From positions 1 to 64,000 of the forward strand of contig NZ_NVQF01000026.1 in NCBI RefSeq assembly GCF_002592005.1: a DNA stretch of 64,000 nt. Reading direction: 5' to 3'. Below are positions 53,338-60,911 of the stretch, piece by piece. Source of the stretch: Mycolicibacterium palauense (GTDB lineage: Bacteria; Actinomycetota; Actinomycetes; Mycobacteriales; Mycobacteriaceae). The first letter of the stretch is position 1; each line of letters starts with the position of its first letter. Under the pieces are notes generated by a model. The model was not told the DNA's origin. It did no database searches and saw only the letters and a program-made list of their open reading frames with translations. The position numbers were made by a program, and so were the translations under genes.

Positions 53338-55710
53338 ATGTCCGCGGTGCAGACGGTGACGGGGTCCATGCCCAAGACCACACCCCAGCCCACACCCGAG
53401 CCCACGCCGGGGACCGGGGTGGACGACGCGGCGCCGGCCGGCCTGACCCACTGGGGCGCGTTTCGTGCCCGGGTCGAAGACGGCGAGATCCGCGCGGTCG
53501 CCGCGCCCCGGGACGACGCCGACCCCTCCCCTCTGCTGGGCAACCTGCCCGGAGCCCTGCGCCACCGGTCACGGGTGCGTGCACCCGCGGTGCGGCGGGG
53601 CTGGCTCGAGAACGGCCCGGGCCCCTCCACCCGCCGCGGCTCCGACGAGTTCGTGGAGGTGTCCTGGGATCGGCTGACCGACCTGCTGGCCGGCGAGCTG
53701 CGGCGGGTTGTCGACCGGCACGGCAACTCCGCGGTCTACGGCGGGTCCTACGGCTGGGGCAGCGCCGGGCGCTTCCACCACGCACAGAGCCAGGTGCACC
53801 GCTTCCTGAACCTGCTCGGCGGCTACACCTTCTCTCGGCACTCCTACAGTCTGGGCGCCAGCGGCGTGATCATGCCGCGCGTCGTGGGCACCCACGACGA
53901 CCTGTTCAAGAGATCGACGAGCTGGGACGTCATCGCCGAACACACCGACCTGCTGGTGTGCTTCGGCGGCGTGGGCACCAAGAACACCGCGGTCAACCAC
54001 GGCGGCACCACGGCGCATCCCGCGCGCGGGGCGCTGGCCCGGTTCCGCGAGCGCGGCGGGCGCATCGTGTCGGTCTCGCCGCTGCGCGACGATGTCGACG
54101 GTGACTGCCAATGGCTGCCGGCGGTGCCGGGCACCGACGTCGCGATCATGTTGGCACTCGCCCATGTGCTGGCCACCGAGGATCTGGCCGACCGGGCGTT
54201 CCTGGCCTCCCACTGCACCGGATACGCCGTCTTCGAGCGGTACCTGCTGGGGACCGACGACGGCACACCCAAGTCGCCGGAGTGGGCGCAGCAGCGGTGC
54301 GGGCTGCCCGCCGCGACCCTGCGCGAGCTGGCCCGGCGGATGGCGGCCGGGCGCACCCTGGTCACGGTCAGTTGGTCGCTGCAGCGGACACGCCACGGCG
54401 AGCAGGCACCCTGGATGGGGCTGACGCTGGCGGCGATGCTCGGCCAGATCGGCCTGGCCGGAGGGGGATTCGGCCACGGCTACGGTTCGATGAACGAACC
54501 CGGGCTGCCTCCGCTGCGGTGCGGCCTTCCGGTACTGCCGCAGGGGATCAACCCGGTGCGGGAGTTCATCCCGGTGGCCGCGGTCAGCGACATGCTGCTG
54601 CACCCCGGCGAGCCCTTCGACTACAACGGCCAGCGGCTGACGTTTCCCGACATCCGCTGTGTGTACTGGGCCGGCGGTAATCCGTTCCACCACCACCAGA
54701 ACCTGCCCCGGCTGCGTCGCGCACTGGGCCGCGTGGACACCGTCGTCGTCCACGACCCGTACTGGACGGCGATGGCCAAACACGCCGACATCGTCGTGCC
54801 GTCCACCACCGCCTATGAACGCGACGATTTCTCGGGATCACGCAACGACCCGGTGCTGATGGCGATGCCCGCCCTGGCGCCCCCCTACGCCCAGGCGCGC
54901 AACGACTATCAGGTCTTCGCCGGACTCGCCCAGCGACTCGGCTTCGGTGCCGAGTTCACCGAGGGCCGCAGCGAGCGGCAGTGGTTGGCCCACCTCTACG
55001 ACACCTGGGCGAGCCGCCTGGACTTCGAGGTTCCCGACTTCGAGGAGTTCTGGTCGGCCGGCCGGGTGCGCCTACCGGTGCAGGAGGGCCTGACCCTGCT
55101 CGCGGACTTCCAGGCCGATCCGGTCCAACATCGGCTTGCCACCCCGAGCGGACGCATCGAGATCCACTCGCCGACCATCGCGGGGTTCGGGTACGACGAC
55201 TGCGCAGGGCACCCGAGGTGGTACGAACCCAGCGAGTGGCTCGGCGGCCCGCGTGCCCGACGCTATCCGCTGCACCTGCTGGCCAACCAGCCCGCCACCC
55301 GCCTGCACAGCCAGCTCGACGGCGGAGCCACCAGTCAGGCCGCGAAGGTGGCCGGCCGTGAGCCCATCCGGATCCACCCCTGCGACGCCGCCGAACGCGG
55401 CCTGTCCGACGGCGACGTGGTGAGAGTGTTCAACGATCGGGGCGCCTGCCTGGCGGGCGTGGTGCTCGACGAGGGCGTGCGCCGCTCCGTCGTCCAGTTG
55501 GCCACCGGGGCCTGGTACGACCCCGTCGATCCCGCCGATCCGGATTCACTGTGTGCGCACGGCAACCCCAACGTGCTGACCGACGATGTCGGCAGTTCCG
55601 CCTTGTCCCGGGGGTGTACCGGGGCCCACGTCCTGGTGGAGGTGCACAGGCACACCGGGCCCCTGCCGCCCGTGCGCGCCCACGAGCCGCCCACGGTGGT
55701 GACCCGGTGA
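53338..55710 (+). CDS. bisC: molybdopterin-dependent oxidoreductase (biotin/DMSO/TMAO-reductase-like)
   Basis: A 790-residue protein of the DMSO-reductase family, BisC/TorA type. THWGAFRARVEDGEI at the N-terminus, AVYGGSYGWGSAGRFHHAQS and GGYTFSRHSYSLGASGVIMP (Ser ligand region of molybdenum), WAGGNPFHHHQNLPRLRRAL, HDPYWTAMAKHADIVVPST and HSQLDGGATSQAAKV are the expected blocks. No iron-sulfur Cys motif, no Tat signal: cytosolic, like BisC. Reduces S- or N-oxides such as biotin sulfoxide. In-frame starts at 53338, 53347 and 53368 are all possible. TGA overlaps the downstream GTG. Confidence 0.85.
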   Translation: MSAVQTVTGSMPKTTPQPTPEPTPGTGVDDAAPAGLTHWGAFRARVEDGEIRAVAAPRDDADPSPLLGNLPGALRHRSRVRAPAVRRGWLENGPGPSTRRGSDEFVEVSWDRLTDLLAGELRRVVDRHGNSAVYGGSYGWGSAGRFHHAQSQVHRFLNLLGGYTFSRHSYSLGASGVIMPRVVGTHDDLFKRSTSWDVIAEHTDLLVCFGGVGTKNTAVNHGGTTAHPARGALARFRERGGRIVSVSPLRDDVDGDCQWLPAVPGTDVAIMLALAHVLATEDLADRAFLASHCTGYAVFERYLLGTDDGTPKSPEWAQQRCGLPAATLRELARRMAAGRTLVTVSWSLQRTRHGEQAPWMGLTLAAMLGQIGLAGGGFGHGYGSMNEPGLPPLRCGLPVLPQGINPVREFIPVAAVSDMLLHPGEPFDYNGQRLTFPDIRCVYWAGGNPFHHHQNLPRLRRALGRVDTVVVHDPYWTAMAKHADIVVPSTTAYERDDFSGSRNDPVLMAMPALAPPYAQARNDYQVFAGLAQRLGFGAEFTEGRSERQWLAHLYDTWASRLDFEVPDFEEFWSAGRVRLPVQEGLTLLADFQADPVQHRLATPSGRIEIHSPTIAGFGYDDCAGHPRWYEPSEWLGGPRARRYPLHLLANQPATRLHSQLDGGATSQAAKVAGREPIRIHPCDAAERGLSDGDVVRVFNDRGACLAGVVLDEGVRRSVVQLATGAWYDPVDPADPDSLCAHGNPNVLTDDVGSSALSRGCTGAHVLVEVHRHTGPLPPVRAHEPPTVVTR

Positions 55711-56222
55711 GCGACACCCTGGCGGTGCGCGACCGCGGGCAGATCCTGCGGTTCGGTTTCGAGGACCTGATGCGCTACCACGGCCCCGGTTCGCCCGGCG
55801 GCGTGGCCCATGCATTCAAGGTGCTCCAGCGCGCCTTCGCCCTGCTGTCGCCCGACCAGCCGCCGCCACGGCGGGAGATCTTGGTGCGCACCGCATTCCG
55901 CGGCCCCGGTGCACGCGATGGCATCGAGGCGGTCACCCGTGCGGTGACCGACGGCCGGTTCCGCGTCGACCGCGGCCTGCAGCGCCCCGACCGCGGGCGG
56001 TTGCTGGAGGATTTCGTCTTCGACATCGGCATCGGAGACCGCAGCGTGACGCTGGTGCTGCGCGACGGGTATGTCACCGAGGAGTTCATCGACCTGGCCA
56101 GGACCGAAAACCGCACCGCGGCACAGGAATCCCGGCTCGACGAGCTGAAGGCCCGGCTGGCCCGCACGGTGATGGCGGCGCCCGCCGAGGAGGTCTACGA
56201 GCCGGCCGCCCCCCCGGGGTGA
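55707..56222 (+). CDS. FmdE-like protein coupled to the molybdoenzyme
   Basis: A 171-residue protein. FGFEDLMRYHGPGSPGGVAH resembles the N-terminal helix-HG motif of FmdE/FwdE-type domains, and RGPGARDGIEAVTRAVTDGR the internal GA-DAI-x-x-T block, but the metal-binding cysteines of classical FmdE are absent. The rest is an alpha/beta domain with a C-terminal helical, Arg-rich segment. The GTG overlaps the molybdoenzyme's TGA (GTGA), so it is made from the same message and may serve as its chaperone, cofactor carrier or partner. Family assignment is an inference. Confidence 0.6.
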   Translation: MSDTLAVRDRGQILRFGFEDLMRYHGPGSPGGVAHAFKVLQRAFALLSPDQPPPRREILVRTAFRGPGARDGIEAVTRAVTDGRFRVDRGLQRPDRGRLLEDFVFDIGIGDRSVTLVLRDGYVTEEFIDLARTENRTAAQESRLDELKARLARTVMAAPAEEVYEPAAPPG

Positions 56223-56797
56223 TCGAGCCGGGGCGCCACCAGATCCAGGAAGGAGTCGGCCACCCGGTACACGTCGGCCATCGGCAGCCCACGCAGTATG
56301 GCACCGGTGAGCATCGTGTTGATGATGCCCCACAACATGATCGCGGTGTCGGAGGCCGCCGGCTCGCCCAGCGCGGTGAAGTCCCGTGCCAGCGAACCGA
56401 CCGCCGCGTCAGCGAATTCGGCCATCAACTGTTGGGCATTGGGGTCGGTGGTGTTCTGCAGCAGCTGGCAGATCTTGAAGAACCCCGGCCACTTCTCGAA
56501 GCTGGCGATGATCGCGCGGATCTTGGCGCGCAACTGGGCCTGCGTCGGGGGTGAGTCACGGCCGGGGTCACCGAAGACCGGTCGGGCCCACTCCTGAAGG
56601 ACCGCCGCATAGACATGCTCCTTGGAGGAGAAGTACCGGTAGAGCGTTCCCAGGGCGACGTCGGCCCGCTCGGCGACGTCGCGCATCTGGATCTGGTCGT
56701 AGTCGTGTTCCTTCAGGGCCGCCAGGGCCGCGCCGACGATGCGCGAGCGACGGGCTCGCTTGTAGTCGGGCAGATCCGAAGCGGCGCGCTCAGACAT
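56195..56797 (-). CDS. TetR-family regulator, KstR-like
   Basis: A 200-residue repressor. The N-terminal HTH contains DYKRARRSRIVGAALAALKE and DQIQMRDVAERADVALGTLY with YRYFSSKEHVYAAVLQEW, close to the KstR steroid-regulator group. The C-terminal ligand domain has hydrophobic helices (MLWGIINTMLTGAILRGLP). It is the last gene of the minus-strand thiolase-DUF35-acyl-CoA dehydrogenase cluster, suggesting local control by a CoA thioester. Its 3' end overlaps the FmdE-like gene by 28 bases. Confidence 0.85.
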   Translation of the reverse strand: MSERAASDLPDYKRARRSRIVGAALAALKEHDYDQIQMRDVAERADVALGTLYRYFSSKEHVYAAVLQEWARPVFGDPGRDSPPTQAQLRAKIRAIIASFEKWPGFFKICQLLQNTTDPNAQQLMAEFADAAVGSLARDFTALGEPAASDTAIMLWGIINTMLTGAILRGLPMADVYRVADSFLDLVAPRLDHPGGAAGS

Positions 56798-56864
56798 CAC
56801 CGCTCCAGTGTGACCGGGGCGGTTCGGGGTTCCGACGCGGTGTTCACCCACGCTTGTCCCCGGG

Positions 56865-59112
56865 TCATTTTCTGGGCAGTCCGAGAATCATCGTCGCGAT
56901 GACGTTGAGCTGAATCTCCATGGTGCCGCCCCCGATCAGTTCGGCGGGCAGCTGCAGCGTGTGCGCGAGCGGGGTCTGCGCACCGGCGTCGACGAGGCCC
57001 GCGCGTCCGGACAGGTCCAGCGCGTGCGTGGAGATCTGGCGCAGCACCCGGCCGGTCGCCACCTTGGCCAGGCTGGTGGCCGGCCCGGGCGCGTGCCCGG
57101 CGAGCCGGCTCAGGATATCCCGCAGACCCAGCGCCGAGACCGCGTTGGTGGCCGCCCGGACCTCCCCCAGGACGCGGCGCAGGTCGTGCAGGTCCACCCC
57201 GGGCCGGCCGGCCAGGTCGCGCAGCACCGCCTCCCGATCGTTGTTGAGGTAGCCGCTGATGGCGGCCCGTTCGCTGGCCATCGTCGCCAGCGCCAGCGAC
57301 CAACCCTCGCCCGGCGCCCCCACCAGCATGTCGTCGGGAACGAAGACGTCGTCGAGGAACACCTCGTTGAAGTGGGCGTCGCCCGTGGCGGTGCGCAGCG
57401 GCCGCACGGTGATGCCCGGTGCACCCATGTCGACCAGGAAGTAGCCGATGCCTCGATGTTTGTTGGACCCCGCGGCGGATGTGGCCGGCTCCGCGTCGGT
57501 GCGGGCCAGCAGCGCACCGAAGTCGGCGGTGTGCGCCGAGGAAGGTCCACACCTTCTGCCCGTTGATCCGCCAGCCGCTCTCGACTCGCGTGGCGCTGGT
57601 CCGCAGCGAGGCCAGATCCGAACCCGCGCCCGGCTCGCTGAACAGCTGGCACCAGGCGAGGGTGCCCCGCAGAATCGCGTCGGCGAAGCGGTCCTTCTGC
57701 GCCGGCGAACCGAACGACAGGATGGTGGGCAGGATCCACTCGGCGATACCCAGTGAGGGCCGGACGATCTCGGGACGCTTGTCGAATTCCTCGTTGATGA
57801 TCAGCTGCTGGACCGGCGTGGCGTCCAGGCCCCACGGTGCCGGCAGGTGCGGTGCCAGCAGTCCTCCCGCCGCGAGCGCGTCACGCTGCGGGCCGCTGTA
57901 GAGGTTGAGGTGGTCGGGGCTCTGGCGACCGGGAGTGTCGTTGCGCAGGGCCGCGGCACGGTCGAGAACCTCGGCGACCCGGGCGCGAAACTCCGCCTCG
58001 ACATCGGGCAGCTCCACCGTGAAATCCCGGGGCTCCGCCGAGGGGTCCCCGAGCTCGCGGGCCCAGACCGCCGCCGGGGCGACGGCCGCGGCGAGGCTGA
58101 TCGCGCGACGCCAATACAGGTGCAGGTCGTGTTCCCACGTGTATCCGATCGCCCCGAACATGGTCAGCGCGTTCAGCGCGAGGTCGGGCAGCGCGGCCAC
58201 CGCGACCAACGCCGCCCCGGCGGCGGCGGCCTGGCGCTGCGCACGCGGCTGACCCTGGGCGCGCACGGCGTCCCAGGCTGCCGCCGCGGCCAGTTCGCTG
58301 TCCAGGTACAGCGTCGCCGCCTTGTGCTGCAGGGCCTGAAACGCCCCGATTGGCTTCCCGAACTGCTCTCTGACCTTCAGGTGGGCGACGGCGTTCTCGG
58401 CACACCACCGGGCGATGCCCGCGGCCTCGGCGGCCATCAGCGCGGCGGCGGTGCTGCGCACCGCCGCCGAGTCGAGGCCCTCGACGACCGCGGCACTGCC
58501 GGCCGCGTGGTCTCGGGCATGCAGCGTGCCGACGTCCCGGGTCAGATCCGTCGACGCCTCGACGCTGACGTGCAGGCCCGCGGCGCCGGGGTCGAGCACG
58601 AACCACATCTCGGCGCCGCTGGGGGTACGCGCCGGCACCAGTACCCGTTGGGCCGCGCACACCCCGATCCCGGGTCCGACCGCCCCGGTCAGCGCCCAGC
58701 CTCCGTCCACGGGGCGGGCCGCCAACTCGCCCGCACCCGGGGCGAGGACCGCCGCGGTGCGACCCGACGCGATATCGGCCAGCAGCGTCGCGGCGGCCGG
58801 TCCGTCTCCGCAACCGGTCGCCACGGCGCCCGCGATCACAGTGGGCAGCAGGGGGCCGGGCAGCAGGCCGTGACCGGCCGCCTCGATCACGCAGGCCACG
58901 TCCGCTAGCCGCCCGCCCTGACCACCCGCTTCCTCGGGCAGGTGCACCGCATGGAAGCCCTGGCCGACGAGGGCGTCCCAGAATGCGGGCAGAGCGCCGG
59001 CGGCCATCTCGCCGGCGTGCTCCCGGGTCTGCGAGATCGTGGCGTTGCGGGCCACGAATCCCGTCATCGCCTCGCCGAGGGCGACCTGCTCGTCGGTGAG
59101 CGCCACACCCAT
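56865..59112 (-). pseudogene. fused double acyl-CoA dehydrogenase (FadE34-like), frameshifted
   Basis: Two acyl-CoA dehydrogenase domains in one reading unit of about 748 residues once a one-base insertion is corrected. Domain 1 is residues about 1-365 (KVREQFGKPIGAFQALQHKA, MFGAIGYTWEHDLHLYWRRA). Domain 2 begins with VEAEFRARVAEVLDRAAALR and contains AWCQLFSEPGAGSDLASLRT and VFLDDVFVPDDMLVGAPGEG. After INGQKVWTF the frame changes near 57539-57545; an extra T in ACCTTCCTCGG (expected ACCTCCTCGG) restores VWTSSAHTADFGALLARTD. The gene is therefore broken, or this is a sequencing error. Fused double dehydrogenases act on bulky CoA esters such as sterol side chains. Confidence 0.85.
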
Positions 59113-59124
59113 GCCGCGACTCCC

Positions 59125-59568
59125 CTATCGCCTGGCGGTGTAGCGCAGCAGCGTGACACCGTCGTCGGGGCAGTCGGCGAACACCGGTGTCACCGCCATG
59201 CCCACGGTCAGCTCGTCGGGGTCGACGCCGACGAGTTCGGTCGCGAAGCGGGGCCCCTCCTCCCACTGCACCACCGCCGGCAGCTGCGGCACGGTGTCGG
59301 CGAACTGGGGAGCCACCGGCCGCTGCGCCACGGCGAAACTGACCAGCGTCCCGGCCCCGGAGATCCGGCGCCACTGCAGGTCGTCGGCCAGGGTTCCCGG
59401 TGCCAGCACCCGGGGATAGAACACGAAGCGCTGCAGCGAGGGCGAGTACTGGATCCACACCTCGTGGCGGCGCAGCCCATCCCAGTACGGCCGCGACACC
59501 GGGGTCGGCAGCGGAACCGGGCGCCTCATCGGGGCACCTGCGTCGTCCGTGTCATCCGTCCGTGTCAT
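59125..59568 (-). CDS. DUF35/OB-fold protein with degenerate zinc ribbon
   Basis: A 147-residue OB-fold protein of the DUF35 family that partners thiolase-like enzymes. SRPYWDGLRRHEVWIQYSPS and QRFVFYPRVLAPG correspond to the rubredoxin-like zinc ribbon, but its cysteines are missing (the CxxC position reads YSPS). The OB-fold follows (GAGTLVSFAVAQRPVAPQF, VGVDPDELTVGMAVTPVF). ATG 59568 is used; ATG 59529 has the better ribosome site (CAGGTG). It is adjacent to the thiolase-like gene and probably forms a complex with it. Confidence 0.8.
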   Translation of the reverse strand: MTRTDDTDDAGAPMRRPVPLPTPVSRPYWDGLRRHEVWIQYSPSLQRFVFYPRVLAPGTLADDLQWRRISGAGTLVSFAVAQRPVAPQFADTVPQLPAVVQWEEGPRFATELVGVDPDELTVGMAVTPVFADCPDDGVTLLRYTARR

Positions 59569-59590
59569 CCGTCCAGGTCATCCGTCCAGC
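59536..59590. repeat. GTCATCCGTCC microrepeats between DUF35 and thiolase genes
   Basis: Four closely spaced copies of TCCGT and GTCATCCGTCC-like units (variously GTCCGTGTCATCC and CCAGGTCATCC) lie across the DUF35 start and the 47 bases upstream. A second local duplication, CCCACCAGCACCAGGGC, occurs at about 59597-59613 and 59624-59640. Both look like slippage products. Confidence 0.55.
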
Positions 59591-59615
59591 CTTTCTCCCA
59601 CCAGCACCAGGGCGC

Positions 59616-60821
59616 CTAATCGCCCACCAGCACCAGGGCTTCCTGCTCACTGAGCACCCCGCCGTTGCCCGATACGAACGCCCGGTTGCAGTCGGGCACC
59701 TGGGTCGCTCCGGAGCGCCCCATCAGCTGGCGGGTGGCGTCGCAGACGTGGTGCATACCGCCGGCGTTGCCGGGTTGGCCGTAGCCGAGTTGGCCGCCGG
59801 CGGTGTTCATCGGGAAGTCGCCCCGAAACGTCAGGTCGTGGTCGGTGACGAACTGCATTCCCTTGCCCTTGTCACAGAAGCCCGCGTCCTCGAGGGTCAG
59901 CAGCGCGGTGATCGTGTAGCAGTCGTAGATCGAGACCATGTCCATGTCGGCGGGGCCCAGCCCGGCCATGCCGAAGGCCCGTGCGGCGACCTTCACCATC
60001 GGTGTGGTCAGCGGGTCCTCGGCGTACACCGGGGACTTGTAGGGCACTCGCTCACCGAATCCCCGGATCCACACCGGGCGGTTGCGGCTCTGGCGCGCGA
60101 GGCGCTCGTTGGTGACCAGCACCGCCGAGCCGCCCATGCACGGCATGACGATCTCGAGCATGTGCAGCGGCGAGGCGATCACCGGGCTGGCAAGCACGTC
60201 CTCGACACCGATCGGCGTGTCGCGGAACACCGCGCCGGGCGTGTGGTTGGCGTTGACACGCTGATCGACCACGATCTTGGCCATCGCCCGCTCGTCGTAA
60301 CCGTAAGCGGCCGCGTACATCTGAGCGACCTGGGCGTACGGGCCGTTCTGGCCGAGGTAACCGTAGGGGATCTCGAACTCGGCCTGCGGAGAGCCGTACC
60401 GGAAACTGGAGGCCCCGAAGTAGAGCGCGTCGCCCATGTTCAGGGGGCGGTCCTCGTGCGTCGGGGTGACGAAGTTGGCGGGAATGGCGCACAGCACGGC
60501 CTGGCAGATGCCCAGTTCGATGGCGGCCGCGGCCCGCCACACCATGGCCGCGGCGCTGGCCCCGCCCAGGTCGACGTACTCGGCGAAGTCGACCGTGAGC
60601 CCGAGGTACTCCACCACGGTCGAGGGCACGAAGATCTCCGACTCGAAGACGCCGGTGGTCACCAGGCCGTCGACCTGCTCGGCGCGCAACCCCGCGTCGG
60701 CCACGGCCGCGGCCGCCAACCTCGCCCACTGCTCGATGGTGAACTCCGGCGGACCGCTCGGTTTACGCACCGCGGGCAGCTCGTGGAATCCGACGATCGC
60801 CGCTTCGCCCCGCAAACCCAT
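59616..60821 (-). CDS. thiolase-like lipid-transfer protein (Ltp2-type)
   Basis: A 401-residue thiolase-fold protein: AAIVGFHELPAVRKP, ADAGLRAEQVDGLVTTG, VYAEDPLTTPMVKVAARAFG, SIYDCYTITALLTLEDAG and GGQLGYGQPGNAGGMHHV. The usual N-terminal nucleophile (NQACGSG) is replaced by LGGASAAAMVW, so classical thiolysis is unlikely. Related Ltp2 proteins with DUF35 partners cleave steroid side chains by retro-aldol chemistry. ATG 60821 starts the canonical MGLRGEAAIVGF; the gene heads the cluster with DUF35, the fused dehydrogenase and the TetR regulator. Confidence 0.85.
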   Translation of the reverse strand: MGLRGEAAIVGFHELPAVRKPSGPPEFTIEQWARLAAAAVADAGLRAEQVDGLVTTGVFESEIFVPSTVVEYLGLTVDFAEYVDLGGASAAAMVWRAAAAIELGICQAVLCAIPANFVTPTHEDRPLNMGDALYFGASSFRYGSPQAEFEIPYGYLGQNGPYAQVAQMYAAAYGYDERAMAKIVVDQRVNANHTPGAVFRDTPIGVEDVLASPVIASPLHMLEIVMPCMGGSAVLVTNERLARQSRNRPVWIRGFGERVPYKSPVYAEDPLTTPMVKVAARAFGMAGLGPADMDMVSIYDCYTITALLTLEDAGFCDKGKGMQFVTDHDLTFRGDFPMNTAGGQLGYGQPGNAGGMHHVCDATRQLMGRSGATQVPDCNRAFVSGNGGVLSEQEALVLVGD

Positions 60822-60873
60822 CGGTGACCGTTCCCTTCCTCGCACCCCGCCCGACGGGCAGCGTACTGGAATG

Positions 60874-60887
60874 AGAACCTAATTTCT
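60874..60887. promoter_or_regulatory. inverted repeat upstream of the thiolase-like gene
   Basis: AGAA-cctaat-TTCT, in an AT-rich patch 53 bases upstream of the thiolase ATG. It resembles half-sites used by KstR-like TetR regulators (AGAAC...GTTCT) but with a wider spacer. Candidate operator of the local TetR protein. Confidence 0.35.
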
Positions 60888-60911
60888 ATTTTTGCCGGGA
60901 CGCCCCGGTTG

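Noticed and set aside
53321..53343. Duplicated CCCTCCATGTCC as a regulatory repeat
   Set aside because: A two-copy 11-12-base duplication at a start region; more likely slippage than an operator.
52180..55710. 1176-residue + strand frame running through fadE20 into the molybdoenzyme
   Set aside because: The first 386 codons are antisense to fadE20 and have no coding character; the real gene begins near 53338-53368.
57847..58908. 353-residue + strand frame opposite the fused dehydrogenase
   Set aside because: Arg/Gly-rich shadow; the minus strand encodes clear dehydrogenase motifs.
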